This document shows, one piece after another, positions 28,685-40,160 of a stretch of 64,000 bases of DNA (position 1 is the first letter of the stretch; each line of letters starts with the position of its first letter). The notes beneath the pieces were generated by a model. The model did no database searches and had not been told where the DNA came from. It worked only from the letters and a program-made list of their open reading frames with translations. The translations under genes were made by a program, and so were the position numbers. Origin of the DNA: Nocardioides pini (GTDB lineage: Bacteria; Actinomycetota; Actinomycetes; Propionibacteriales; Nocardioidaceae); the NCBI RefSeq assembly GCF_026712185.1, contig NZ_JAPPUX010000004.1, forward strand, positions 1-64,000, given 5' to 3'.

Positions 28685-31726
<3,042 letters not shown>

Positions 31727-31895
31727 AGTGGTCCTCGTTCTGGCATTGACGGAGTCGAACACATGTTCGTCCCGGAGCGGCGTCGCCCGCAAGTCGACGC
31801 ACCGATCAACCCTCTCACGAGCCACCGACAGCGGGCCCATCGTCCACCCGGCAGGGTGGACCGTCAGGCGTCCGTCGAGGTGGCACCATGGGCGG
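31727..31895. other. divergent gap uvrA / MDMPI gene
   Basis: 169 bases. Near the middle, CGAACACATGTTCG (31757-31770) is a perfect 14-bp palindrome and matches the actinobacterial SOS box form CGAAC-N4-GTTCG. It sits about 31 bases upstream of the uvrA GTG on the uvrA side, so uvrA is very probably under LexA control. Nothing else clear is visible. Confidence 0.75.
31757..31770. promoter_or_regulatory. LexA SOS box upstream of uvrA
   Basis: CGAACACATGTTCG fits the Gram-positive/actinobacterial LexA operator (CGAAC N4 GTTCG) with perfect dyad symmetry. Its position just upstream of the uvrA start, a classic SOS gene, supports function. Binding has not been tested. Confidence 0.8.
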
Positions 31896-32600
31896 GTGAT
31901 CGACGTCCCGAGACCCGGCCCGGACACCATCGCCCGAGCCGATCGAGCGCTCGTCCGCACGGTCGACGCGCTCCCCGACCCCCAGTATGCCGAGCCGTCC
32001 CAACTCCCCGGCTGGACGCGTGCCCACGTCGTGGCCCACCTCGCCCTCAACGGCGAGGGCCTGGCGGGCGTCCTCCACGGGGCGCACCTCGGCCGGCCGC
32101 AGCCGATGTACGCCTCGCCCGAGGCACGCGACGCCGACATCGAGGCTCTCGCCGCGGCCGCGCCCGGTGAGCTGCGCGAGCGGTTCCTCGCCGCCACCAG
32201 CCGCTTCGGCGAGGCGCTCGAGGCGATGCACGAGCCCGACTGGGAGGGCCGGTTCGAGCGCACGCCCGGCGGACCCGACTTCGCACTGCGCAACGTCGTC
32301 CTGATGCGGCTGCGCGAGGTGGAGATCCACCACGCCGACCTCGGCACCGGCTACACCGCCGACGACTGGCCGGCCGACTTCCGGGCGATCCTGCTGGAGT
32401 CGATGACCAAGCGCCCCTACCCCGCGCCCTTCGACGTACGCCCCACCGACCTCGACCACACCTGGCACTACGGCGACGGACCGGGTGGTCCCGTCGTCAC
32501 CGGTACGTCGGCCGCGCTCGGGTGGTGGCTGACCGGCCGGGGCTCCGGCGAGGGGCTCACGTCCGACTCGAACGACCTCCCGGAGGTGGAGACATGGTGA
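31896..32600 (+). CDS. maleylpyruvate isomerase family mycothiol-dependent enzyme
   Basis: A 234-residue DinB/MDMPI-fold protein. [20 protein letters not shown] carries the metal-ligand His near residue 48, and the block [14 protein letters not shown] supplies the Glu/His pair of the site. The C-terminal DUF-type domain ends [12 protein letters not shown]. The family uses mycothiol as cofactor or conjugate, consistent with an actinobacterial host; the substrate is not predictable. GTG at 31896 is the first codon that keeps the fold. The stop overlaps the next start by seven bases. Confidence 0.8.
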   Translation: MIDVPRPGPDTIARADRALVRTVDALPDPQYAEPSQLPGWTRAHVVAHLALNGEGLAGVLHGAHLGRPQPMYASPEARDADIEALAAAAPGELRERFLAATSRFGEALEAMHEPDWEGRFERTPGGPDFALRNVVLMRLREVEIHHADLGTGYTADDWPADFRAILLESMTKRPYPAPFDVRPTDLDHTWHYGDGPGGPVVTGTSAALGWWLTGRGSGEGLTSDSNDLPEVETW

Positions 32601-33283
32601 ACGACGACTACACCGGCGAGGTGGCGCCCGGCGGTGCCCCCGCCGTCCGCGAGCTCGGCTGCCTCACGCTGACCAAGGTCGCCGTCGACCCGGAGATGTC
32701 CAACAACTGCTACCTGCTGCACTGCGGCGAGACCGACGAGGTCGTGCTCGTCGACGCGGCGGCCGAGCCGGAGCGGCTCCTCGAGCTCATCGGCGACCGG
32801 TCGCTCACCTCGATCGTCACCACCCACCAGCACTGGGACCACCACCGCGGCCTCGCTGCGGTGAAGGCCGCACACCCCGACGCCACGGTCGTGGCCGGCG
32901 CGCCCGACGCCGACGCCATCGAGGAGCAGACCGGCGTGACCGTCGAGCGCCGGGTCGGCGACGGCGACAAGGTGGCCGTCGGCACCTGCGACCTCGCCGT
33001 CATCCCCGTCGCCGGGCACACGCCGGGGTCCATCTGCCTGGTGATCGACGACCCGGCCGTCTCCCCCAGCCCGCACCTGTTCACCGGCGACTCGCTCTTC
33101 CCGGGCGGGGTGGGCGCGACCTTCGGCGACGCCGACGCATTCGTGCAGCTCGTCGGCGAGGTCGAGACGAAGCTCTTCGGCCGGCTCCCGGACGAGACGT
33201 GGTTCTACCCCGGGCACGGCAACGACGGGCGGCTGGGCGACGAGCGGCCCCACCTCGCGGAGTGGCGCGAGCGCGGCTGGTGA
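32594..33283 (+). CDS. metallo-beta-lactamase-fold hydrolase (glyoxalase II-like)
   Basis: A 229-residue MBL hydrolase. THQHWDHH provides the HxHxDH-like zinc motif with Gln in the spacer. The further ligands lie in PVAGHTPGS, FTGDSLFP and YPGHGND. GGAGG precedes the ATG at 32594. Direct coupling to an MDMPI-family gene suggests both act on thiol adducts, for example mycothiol conjugates, which is inferred from context. Confidence 0.85.
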   Translation: MVNDDYTGEVAPGGAPAVRELGCLTLTKVAVDPEMSNNCYLLHCGETDEVVLVDAAAEPERLLELIGDRSLTSIVTTHQHWDHHRGLAAVKAAHPDATVVAGAPDADAIEEQTGVTVERRVGDGDKVAVGTCDLAVIPVAGHTPGSICLVIDDPAVSPSPHLFTGDSLFPGGVGATFGDADAFVQLVGEVETKLFGRLPDETWFYPGHGNDGRLGDERPHLAEWRERGW

Positions 33284-33316
33284 CGCAGCGCTGACCGCGA
33301 CGCCAGACTGACCCCC

Positions 33317-34906
33317 ATGACGCGGTCGTGGTGGGGCTGGGGCGAGGTCGGGCAGGCGGTCACGGGCGAGGAGGCCGCGTCCCTGGTGGCCCGCGCCGCG
33401 GCCCTGCTCCCCGACCACGACTTCACCCCGCACGACCCGCCGGACCCGGCCTCGCTCGACCTGCCCGCGCCCCGCGTCGCCGTCCCGCCGCGGCTGCGGG
33501 CGGTCGCGTCCACCGAGGCGACCGACCGGCTCGCCCACGCCCGGGGCAAGGCGTTCCGCGACGTGGTGCGCAACCTCGAGGGCGTGGTGGGGCCGCTCCC
33601 CGACGTCGTCCTCCGCCCGCGCGACGACGACGAGGTCGCGGCGGTCCTCGAGTGGTGCAGCGGCGAGGACGTCGCCGTCGTGCCGTACGGCGGCGGCAGC
33701 TCGGTCGTCGGCGGCGTGGAGCCGCGCGTCGACGGCCCCGCGGTCACCCTGGACCTCGGGCGCCTCGACCGGGTCCTCGAGGTCGACGCGACCAGCCGCG
33801 CCGCCCGCGTGCAGGGCGGCGTCCTCGGCCCGCACCTCGAGGACCAGCTCCGCCCCCACGGGCTGACCCTGCGGCACTTCCCGCAGTCGTTCGAGTTCTC
33901 GACGCTCGGCGGCTGGCTGGCGACCCGGGCGGGCGGGCACTTCGCCACCCTCCACACGCACATCGACGACCTGACGGAGTCCGTGCGCGTCGTCACCCCG
34001 GCCGGCGTGGCCGAGTCACGCCGGCTGCCCGGCTCGGGCGCGGGCCCCTCGCCCGACCGACTCTTCCTCGGCTCGGAGGGGACGCTCGGCGTGATCACCG
34101 AGGCGTGGGTCCGGCTCCAGGAGCGGCCCCGGTGGCGTCGTACGGCCTCGGTGGCGTTCGCGTCCTACGAGCAGGCGGTCGACGCCACCCGGGCGATCGC
34201 GCAGTCCGGCCTCCACCCCAGCAACTGCCGGCTGCTCGACCCGGCGGAGGCCTTCCTCAACGCGGGCTCGTCGAGCGGCGCGGTGCTCGTCCTGGGCTTC
34301 GAGTCGGCCGACCACCCCGTCGACGACGCCCTCGCCCGCGCCCTCGTGATCGCCGCCGAGCACGGCGGCGAGGCGTCGACCCAGGAGCCGGGCGACGCCT
34401 CCGGCGCGGCCGCGAGCTGGCGGTCGTCGTTCATCCGGATGCCCTACCAGCGCGACGCGATGGCCCGGCGCTCGATGGTCGTCGAGACCTTCGAGACCGC
34501 GTGCACCTGGGACCGGTTCCCCGCGCTGCACGCCGCGGTCACCGCCGCCGCCCAGGAGGCGGCTGGGCGGGTCTGTGGCGCGGCCGTGGTCACCTGCCGC
34601 TTCACGCACGTCTACCCCGACGGCCCGGCGCCCTACTACGGCGTCTACGCCCCCGGGCGCTGGGGAGCGCTGGTCGAGCAGTGGGACGAGGTCAAGGCGA
34701 GCGTCTCACGGGCCATCGTCGACAACGGCGGCACGATCACCCACCACCACGCGGTGGGGCGCGACCATCGCCCCTGGTACGACGAGCAGCGCCCCGACGC
34801 CTTCGCCGCCGCCCTCTCCGCGGCGAAGTCCGTCCTCGACCCCGCCGGGATCCTCAACCCGGGGGTCCTGCTCGACGCGGGCCGCCGTGGCAGGCTGGAC
34901 CCATGA
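33317..34906 (+). CDS. FAD-binding oxidoreductase, alkyl-DHAP synthase-like
   Basis: A 529-residue VAO-family flavoprotein. The PCMH FAD domain has VVPYGGGSSVVGGV and FSTLGGWLATRAGG, and GSEGTLGVITEAWVRL closes it. The cap and C-terminus carry HHHAVGRDHRPWY, the triple-His motif of alkyldihydroxyacetonephosphate synthases and related oxidases. The actual reaction may be a D-2-hydroxyacid or alkyl-glycerol type. CAGACT lies 7 bases before the ATG, so it may be leaderless. The stop overlaps the next gene as ATGA. Confidence 0.82.
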   Translation: MTRSWWGWGEVGQAVTGEEAASLVARAAALLPDHDFTPHDPPDPASLDLPAPRVAVPPRLRAVASTEATDRLAHARGKAFRDVVRNLEGVVGPLPDVVLRPRDDDEVAAVLEWCSGEDVAVVPYGGGSSVVGGVEPRVDGPAVTLDLGRLDRVLEVDATSRAARVQGGVLGPHLEDQLRPHGLTLRHFPQSFEFSTLGGWLATRAGGHFATLHTHIDDLTESVRVVTPAGVAESRRLPGSGAGPSPDRLFLGSEGTLGVITEAWVRLQERPRWRRTASVAFASYEQAVDATRAIAQSGLHPSNCRLLDPAEAFLNAGSSSGAVLVLGFESADHPVDDALARALVIAAEHGGEASTQEPGDASGAAASWRSSFIRMPYQRDAMARRSMVVETFETACTWDRFPALHAAVTAAAQEAAGRVCGAAVVTCRFTHVYPDGPAPYYGVYAPGRWGALVEQWDEVKASVSRAIVDNGGTITHHHAVGRDHRPWYDEQRPDAFAAALSAAKSVLDPAGILNPGVLLDAGRRGRLDP

Positions 34907-35583
34907 GCACGCGTGAGCTGACCCTGGCCGACTTCGAGCAGACCGTGAGCGGTGAGGGCATCGTCCTCGTCGACTTCTGGGCTGCGTGGTGCGGACCCTG
35001 CCGTCAGTTCGCCCCGGTCTACGAGAAGGCGTCGGAGGACAACCCCGACATCGTCTTCGGCAAGGTCGACACCGAGGCCGAGCAGCAGCTGGCGCAGATG
35101 GCGGCGATCACCTCGATCCCGACCCTCATGCTGTTCCGTGACGGCATCCTCCTCTTCAACCAGGCCGGCGCGCTGCCGCCGCAGGCCCTCGCCGGCGTGA
35201 TCGAGCAGGCCCGCGACCTCGACATGGACGCCGTGCGCCAGGAGGTGGCCGCCGCGCAGGAGGCCGCCGCCAACGCCCCGCAGGACGAGGTCGGCCTCGA
35301 CGAGTTCGCCGCCGCCCACAGCCAGGGCGCCTACGTCGTCGACGTCCGCGAGGACGCCGAGGTGGCCGGCGGCCGCGTCCCGGGCGCCGTGCACATCCCG
35401 ATGAACGACGTCCCCGCGCGGGTCGAGGAGCTGCCGACGGGCGTCCCGGTCTTCGTCATCTGCCAGTCCGGCAACCGCAGCCGCGCCGTCGTCGACCACC
35501 TGCGCGCGAAGGGCATCACGGCGATCAACGTCGCCGGCGGCACCGGCGGCTGGGCGAAGCGGGGCTGGCCGCTCGAGGCCTGA
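34903..35583 (+). CDS. thioredoxin-rhodanese fusion protein
   Basis: A 226-residue two-domain protein. Residues of about 1-105 are a thioredoxin with the active site WCGPC at about 30-34 and the cis-Pro in SIPTLMLF. A helical, Ala/Glu-rich linker joins it to a rhodanese domain (about 130-226) whose active loop is CQSGNRS, with VDVREDAEVAGGRVPGAVHIP upstream. It probably handles sulfane sulfur with thiol reduction in the cytoplasm; no signal peptide is present. It is translationally coupled to the flavoprotein gene upstream by ATGA. Confidence 0.88.
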   Translation: MSTRELTLADFEQTVSGEGIVLVDFWAAWCGPCRQFAPVYEKASEDNPDIVFGKVDTEAEQQLAQMAAITSIPTLMLFRDGILLFNQAGALPPQALAGVIEQARDLDMDAVRQEVAAAQEAAANAPQDEVGLDEFAAAHSQGAYVVDVREDAEVAGGRVPGAVHIPMNDVPARVEELPTGVPVFVICQSGNRSRAVVDHLRAKGITAINVAGGTGGWAKRGWPLEA

Positions 35584-35607
35584 CCCAGGTGGACGCCGCG
35601 GCCGGCG

Positions 35608-36189
35608 TCAGAGCATCCGGCGCAGGATGGCCGGCCGCAGGTTGGTCGACAGGTGTGCCGCGAGCGCCACGAAGAACGCCACGTGGGCACCGACGTGGAG
35701 CGGCAGCCAGGCGTCGTCGCCCGTGGCGACGAGCAGGATGCCGCTGAGCGGCACGACGACGAGCAGCGCGAGCAGGGCACGCTCGGTCCGGCCGACCAGG
35801 CGTCGCTGGCCGTCGGACAGGTGCTCGGACCACGGCGGCAGCCCGGCGACCCTCCGCCACAGCGGGCGCACGACGCCCAGCGCCAGCACGGTGACGCCGA
35901 GGAGGAGGTGCACCTCGGCCAGGTCGAAGCCGCCACCGAGCAGGTCGTAGTCGTCGGCGTGGGCCTCGCACTGCTCCTCGAGCCGGTCGAGCCGCTCCTC
36001 CTCGACGTCGCTCGTGTCACCGCCGCTGCGGTCCTCCCCGGGTGGGTCGCAGTCCCCGTCGAGGTCGAGGAGGTAGCCGACCGTGAGCTGGGCGGCGACG
36101 GCGAGCACGGTCACCCAGTGCAGGACCTTCTGCGACGTCCGGTAGCCCCGGACCCCGGCCTCGGGGCCGGCGGCGGTCGGGGCGGACAT
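35608..36189 (-). CDS. cytochrome b561-like membrane protein
   Basis: A 193-residue di-heme-type membrane protein. Helix 1 has KVLHWVTVLAV with a candidate heme His. After an acidic extracytoplasmic loop come EVHLLLGVTVLALG, a third helix ALLALLVVVPLSG and the last helix LHVGAHVAFFVALAAHL, with His pairs spaced as in b561/Ni-hydrogenase b subunits. It ends convergently 24 bases from the thioredoxin-rhodanese gene. CACGAT sits 6 bases before the ATG. Electron donor unknown. Confidence 0.72.
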   Translation of the reverse strand: MSAPTAAGPEAGVRGYRTSQKVLHWVTVLAVAAQLTVGYLLDLDGDCDPPGEDRSGGDTSDVEEERLDRLEEQCEAHADDYDLLGGGFDLAEVHLLLGVTVLALGVVRPLWRRVAGLPPWSEHLSDGQRRLVGRTERALLALLVVVPLSGILLVATGDDAWLPLHVGAHVAFFVALAAHLSTNLRPAILRRML

Positions 36190-36254
36190 GGCGCGATCGT
36201 GCCAGAGGTGCCTGTCGGTAAGGACCGCCCGTGCGGCTGGGATAACCTCGCCGC

Positions 36255-36899
36255 GTGCTGATCAGCGACTCCCGCAAGGTGCTCTTCGTCCACGTCCCCA
36301 AGACCGGTGGCGTGTCGGTCGAGGAGACGGTCAAGGAGGCCTGCCCCGACGCCCGCAAGGCGCGCGTCCCGATCGGCCGCCACGCCACCCTGGGCAAGAT
36401 CATCAAGCACGAGCCGCAGGTGATCGACTACTGGACGTTCGGCTTCGTCCGCAACCCGTGGGCCCGGATGGTGTCGTGGTACTCGATGATCTCGGCCTGG
36501 GACCGGCGGCACGGGCCGAGGAGCGGCAAGCCGCAGGACGTCAAGCACGGGTCGATGCGCGACGGCAACGCCATGTGGCGGGCCGCCGCGGCGTACTCCG
36601 GCTTCGACGAGTTCGTGATGCGCGGCACCGAGGAGCTGCCCCGCGTCGGGACGCCGCAGATCACCTACCTCCGCGCGCCCAGGCACGGCCGCGAGGTCGA
36701 CTTCATCGGCCGGACCGAGAACTTCGTCGCGGACCTCCAGCGGGTGCAGGTGCAGCTCGGGCTCGAGCCGTCGACGCCCGTGCACAAGAACAAGTCCAAG
36801 CACGGCACCTACCACGACTACTACACCGACGAGACCCGCCAGCGGGTCGCCGAGGTCTACGCCGAGGACATCGAGCTCTTCGGCTACACCTACGACTGA
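36255..36899 (+). CDS. sulfotransferase-family protein A (214 aa)
   Basis: Starts with VLFVHVPKTGGVSVE, the 5'-phosphosulfate loop of the Sulfotransfer_2/HS2ST-like family, and has FVRNPWARMVSWY for the 3'-phosphate site. GRTENFVADLQRV and KNKSKHGTYHDYYTDETR follow, as in the family. It would move sulfate from PAPS to a sugar or lipid. The 214-residue length equals that of the paralogue at 37660. TAACCT lies 6 bases before the GTG, which implies a leaderless transcript. Confidence 0.82.
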   Translation: MLISDSRKVLFVHVPKTGGVSVEETVKEACPDARKARVPIGRHATLGKIIKHEPQVIDYWTFGFVRNPWARMVSWYSMISAWDRRHGPRSGKPQDVKHGSMRDGNAMWRAAAAYSGFDEFVMRGTEELPRVGTPQITYLRAPRHGREVDFIGRTENFVADLQRVQVQLGLEPSTPVHKNKSKHGTYHDYYTDETRQRVAEVYAEDIELFGYTYD

Positions 36900-36902
36900 C
36901 CG

Positions 36903-37568
36903 CTACGACGCGGGCGGGACGTCGAGGGCGGGCAGGCGGGTGCCGCGCGCGCCCGACCACTCGCCCGTGGCCTCGAGCCGGCGCCACACGTCGTACTCCG
37001 GCGCGAAGTGGGCCGCCAGCGCCTCCCGCGTGGCGAAGCCGAGCTCGCCGTGCTCGGCGGTGGACGCGTTGCGTCGCTCGAAGTCCAGCGGGCGCCCGAT
37101 CCGCTCGGCGAACCACGCCGACCAGACCTCGGGCCGCTCGACCGCGAACACCCGGTCGACCGCGACGGCGCCCTGCGCGTGGATGAACCGCGCGGGGCGC
37201 CCCTTGGGGACCGGGGCGTCGTCGTGGCCGGCGAGGTAGTGCAGCGCGAACTCCTCGAACGTCATGTCCGCAGTCGACTGCCGGCTGTCCTCGCGGGCCC
37301 GGTAGCGCCACCACGACTCGAGCCACGCGATCGGCTCCCGGAACATCGTGACGAGCTCGTAGGACTCGCGCGGGTGCCCCTGCGCGGCGAGCTCGTGGGC
37401 CTTGGTGTGGACGAACCCGCGGGCCGGGAGGTGCTTGCGGCCGGGGGGCGCGCTGACCGCCTCGGTGGCGTACGGCGACAGCGTCCGCTCGAGGGCCGTG
37501 CTCGCCGTCTTCGGCAGCGCGAGGAGCACGAAGTCCCGACCGGGCCCGAGCTCGAGGAACGTCATCAC
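36903..37568 (-). CDS. sulfotransferase-like protein B (221 aa)
   Basis: Opposite strand, between two related genes. FVLLALPKTASTALERTLSP resembles a PAPS loop with Thr/Ala in place of the Gly-Gly pair, and VTMFREPIAWLESWW is the RxP...S-type second motif. The rest has no close match to the flanking pair. GTG at 37568 is chosen because GATGAT sits 6 bases upstream; ATG at 37565 is the alternative. Its stop is 3 bases from the end of protein A's gene. Confidence 0.65.
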   Translation of the reverse strand: MMTFLELGPGRDFVLLALPKTASTALERTLSPYATEAVSAPPGRKHLPARGFVHTKAHELAAQGHPRESYELVTMFREPIAWLESWWRYRAREDSRQSTADMTFEEFALHYLAGHDDAPVPKGRPARFIHAQGAVAVDRVFAVERPEVWSAWFAERIGRPLDFERRNASTAEHGELGFATREALAAHFAPEYDVWRRLEATGEWSGARGTRLPALDVPPAS

Positions 37569-37659
37569 GGGCCGATCATCCCCCACCCGCCCTCCGGGTC
37601 GGCGGTGGGGCGAGACGCAGGCAGCGCCTGTCACGGGTGCGTGGGCTAGCCTCGCGCCC

Positions 37660-38304
37660 GTGCTGATCTCCGACGCCAAGCGCGCGCTGTTCGTGCACGT
37701 GCCCAAGACCGGCGGCGTCTCGGTCGGGGTGGCCTTCGAGCGCTGCTGCCCCGACGCGCGGAGCAAGACCCCGGGGGTCAGGCCGCCGCTCGGACGGCAC
37801 GCGCCGTACGACCGGATCCTCCGCGCGGAGCCGCAGACGGCCGGCTACTGGTCGTTCGCGTTCGTCCGCAACCCCTGGGCGCGGATGGTCTCGTGGTGGT
37901 CGATGATCCAGGACTGGGACCGCGCGTGGGGACCGTCGAGCGGCCGTCCGCAGGGCGCGGAGGCCACGCGGATGCGCGGCAACGACATGTGGCGCGCGGC
38001 GGCGGCGTACTCCGGGTTCGACGAGTTCGTCCTGCGCGGCACCGAGGAGCTGCCCCGGGTCGGCCGGCCGCAGGTGGACTACCTCCGCGCGCCCGACCGT
38101 GAGGTCGACTTCGTGGGACGCACCGAGACCTTCGCCGAGGACCTCGCCGAGGTCGAGCGGCGGCTCGGCGGCGAGCCGGTGCACGTGCCGCACCGCAACA
38201 AGTCGCCGCACGGCAGCTACCGCGACTACTACACCGACGCGACCCGGACGAAGGTCGCCGAGGTCTACGCCCGCGACGTCGAGGCCTTCGGCTACACCTT
38301 CTGA
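37660..38304 (+). CDS. sulfotransferase-family protein C (214 aa), paralogue of A
   Basis: Nearly the same architecture as protein A: ALFVHVPKTGGVSVG, FVRNPWARMVSWWS, MWRAAAAYSGFDEFVLRGTEELPR, and NKSPHGSYRDYYTDATR. Several of these blocks are identical or differ at one residue, so the two genes come from a duplication. TAGCCT sits 7 bases before the GTG. The intervening minus-strand gene means the duplication was not simply tandem or was later interrupted. Confidence 0.82.
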   Translation: MLISDAKRALFVHVPKTGGVSVGVAFERCCPDARSKTPGVRPPLGRHAPYDRILRAEPQTAGYWSFAFVRNPWARMVSWWSMIQDWDRAWGPSSGRPQGAEATRMRGNDMWRAAAAYSGFDEFVLRGTEELPRVGRPQVDYLRAPDREVDFVGRTETFAEDLAEVERRLGGEPVHVPHRNKSPHGSYRDYYTDATRTKVAEVYARDVEAFGYTF

Positions 38305-38353
38305 GCCGCCCGCCCCCCTTCCGCTCGCGCCTGCGGGCTGCGACATTCCTCCC

Positions 38354-39103
38354 GTGGACGCACTCGACGGCTGGACGCGCAGCGAGCACACGGACGACGT
38401 CGCGGGCGTCCCGACCACCCATCCCGTGTGGCGCCGGGGATCGGGTCCCGGGGTGGTCGTCGTCCACGAGCTGCCCGGGCTGACGGCCGGGGTGATCCGG
38501 TTCGGCGAGGAGCTCGTCGCCGCGGGCTACACCGTGGTGCTGCCGCACCTCTTCGGGCCGGTCGGCCGCGAGTTCGGGGCCGTCGACGTGGCGAGGGTCT
38601 TCCCCCGGGTCTGCGTGAGCCGCGAGTTCACCAAGATCGCCCGCGGGGAGACGACCCCCGTCGCCGGGTGGCTGCGCTCCCTGGCCCGTGAGCTCCACGC
38701 CGAGCTCGGCGGCCCCGGTGTCGGGGCGCTGGGCATGTGCTTCACCGGCGGCTTCGCGCTCGCGATGATGGTCGACGACAGCACCGTCGCGCCGGTGCTC
38801 TGCCAGCCCGCCGTGCCGTTCATCGGCCTCCCCGGCCGTGCCGCCGACCTCAATCTCTCCCCCGCCGACGCCGACGCCGTACGCCGCCGCGCGGCCGACG
38901 GCTGCTCGGTGCTCGGCATCCGCTACGCCTCCGACCCCTCGATCGGCACGCGCTTCGACACCCTCACCTCGCTCATCGGCGACGCCTTCATCCGCGTCGA
39001 GCTCGAGGGCTCCGGCCACTCCACCGTCACCGAGCACCGGTCCCAGGTGGCCGTCGACGCGGTGCTCGCCTTCTTCGCCGAGCGGCTGCAGCACGCGCCC
39101 TGA
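38354..39103 (+). CDS. dienelactone hydrolase family protein
   Basis: A 249-residue alpha/beta hydrolase. VVVVHELPGLT starts the core, GALGMCFTGGFAL carries the Cys nucleophile of dienelactone hydrolases, and GSGHST near the end holds the His. The GTG at 38354 has GACATT 6 bases before it. The gene ends 10 bases from convergent gntR. Substrate unknown; aromatic-degradation enzymes of this type are one option. Confidence 0.82.
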   Translation: MDALDGWTRSEHTDDVAGVPTTHPVWRRGSGPGVVVVHELPGLTAGVIRFGEELVAAGYTVVLPHLFGPVGREFGAVDVARVFPRVCVSREFTKIARGETTPVAGWLRSLARELHAELGGPGVGALGMCFTGGFALAMMVDDSTVAPVLCQPAVPFIGLPGRAADLNLSPADADAVRRRAADGCSVLGIRYASDPSIGTRFDTLTSLIGDAFIRVELEGSGHSTVTEHRSQVAVDAVLAFFAERLQHAP

Positions 39104-39113
39104 GCCGACCGAC

Positions 39114-39764
39114 TCACTCCCCGTCGTCGGTCGAGAGCGCGTGGAAGGTGTCGAGGACGACTGACGCGGCGCCCTCGGCATCCCCCTCGCCGCACAGCCG
39201 CACCAGGTCGTGGTGCCGGGCGACCGACTCGCGAGCGCCGGCCGACGCGAAGCGGAGCCGCTCCGCGCGTCGCAGGACCGGGACGAACTGGTCGAGCACC
39301 GTCGCGAGGGCGCGGTTGCCGCAGACCCGGACCGGCACGCCGTGGAGCTCGTCGTCGGCACGCAGCGCGGCCTCGACGTCACCCGCGGCCACGGCCTCCT
39401 CGAAGCGGGCCTCGGCCGCGCGCATCTCGTCGAGGTCGTCGGGCGTGAGCCGTGGCACCGCCTCGCGGACCGCCAGCTCGTGCATCGCGGCGACCACGTC
39501 GCGGGCCTCGCGAACCGCTGTCGCGCTGATGGTGCTCACGGTCGTCGAACGTCCCGGGCGGGCGACCACGAGCCCCGTCTGCGCGAGCCGCAGCAGCGCC
39601 TCGCGGACGGGCGTGCGGCTGACGCCGAGCCAGGCGGCCAGCTCGGCGTCGCGCAGCTGCTCGCCGGGCTCGAAGGTCCCGTCGATGATCGCGTCCCGCA
39701 GCCGGCCGTGCACGTCGTCGCGCAGCAGCTGGCGCCCGACGGGGGCGGACCGGGGTATCGGCAT
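39114..39764 (-). CDS. GntR-family regulator, FCD (FadR-like) type
   Basis: A 216-residue repressor-type protein. The winged helix is near the N-terminus (HGRLRDAIIDGTFEPGEQLRDAELAAWLGVSRTPVREALLRL), and an FCD ligand domain follows with metal-type residues (DDELHGV, RHHDLVRL). ATG at 39764 is set by MPIPRSAP and because a palindrome begins at the start codon itself. The neighbouring dienelactone hydrolase is convergent, and no target operon is obvious apart from self-control. Confidence 0.85.
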   Translation of the reverse strand: MPIPRSAPVGRQLLRDDVHGRLRDAIIDGTFEPGEQLRDAELAAWLGVSRTPVREALLRLAQTGLVVARPGRSTTVSTISATAVREARDVVAAMHELAVREAVPRLTPDDLDEMRAAEARFEEAVAAGDVEAALRADDELHGVPVRVCGNRALATVLDQFVPVLRRAERLRFASAGARESVARHHDLVRLCGEGDAEGAASVVLDTFHALSTDDGE

Positions 39765-39777
39765 GCAACGTATTGCA
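39764..39777. promoter_or_regulatory. GntR operator candidate
   Basis: TGCAACGTATTGCA contains a perfect 5-bp inverted repeat TGCAA-N4-TTGCA. It directly abuts the gntR start codon. Position and symmetry match autoregulatory FCD-type GntR sites. It is in a short A/T-richer stretch upstream of gntR, so it most likely represses its own promoter. Confidence 0.55.
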
Positions 39778-39854
39778 CATTGCCGGCACGCCACCGTCAA
39801 CGCGGCCCCCGCACGACGGTCGTGCGAGCCGCGCACGGGCGTACGGTGGCAGGC

Positions 39855-40100
39855 ATGAGCGACGACGACATCCTTGGCCGGGTGCGTTCCCTCGTCGAGC
39901 GGGAGCACGAGCTCCGCACCCTGCGCGAGAGCGGCGACCTGAGCAGTGCCGACGAGCGGGACGAGATGCAGCGCGTCGAGGAGGCCCTCGACCAGTGCTG
40001 GGACCTCCTCCGGCAGCGGCGCGCCAGGTCCGAGTTCGGAGGGGACCCCGACGACGCCGACGCCCGCCCCACCAGCGTGGTGGAGAACTACCTGCAGTAG
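39855..40100 (+). CDS. DUF2630 family small protein
   Basis: An 81-residue acidic helical protein with DDDILGRVRSLVEREHELR, EEALDQCWDLLRQRRARSEFGGDPDDA and a final VENYLQ, matching DUF2630, a widespread actinobacterial family of unknown function. TACGGT lies 7 bases before the ATG. It is a stand-alone gene upstream of merR. Confidence 0.88.
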   Translation: MSDDDILGRVRSLVEREHELRTLRESGDLSSADERDEMQRVEEALDQCWDLLRQRRARSEFGGDPDDADARPTSVVENYLQ

Positions 40101-40123
40101 CCGGCGCCGGCCGCGAGCCGGTC

Positions 40124-40160
40124 TGGACCCTCCCCCCGGGAGAGGGTGCAGACTGCCCGG
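40124..40160 (+). promoter_or_regulatory. MerR-type promoter of the merR gene (19-bp spacer, leaderless)
   Basis: -35 TGGACC (40124-40129), a 19-base spacer, then -10 CAGACT (40149-40154), 6 bases before the GTG. The spacer contains the inverted repeat of ACCCTC and GAGGGT. Overlong 19-bp spacers with an internal palindrome are the hallmark of MerR-activated promoters, and the gene behind it encodes a MerR protein. Confidence 0.7.
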
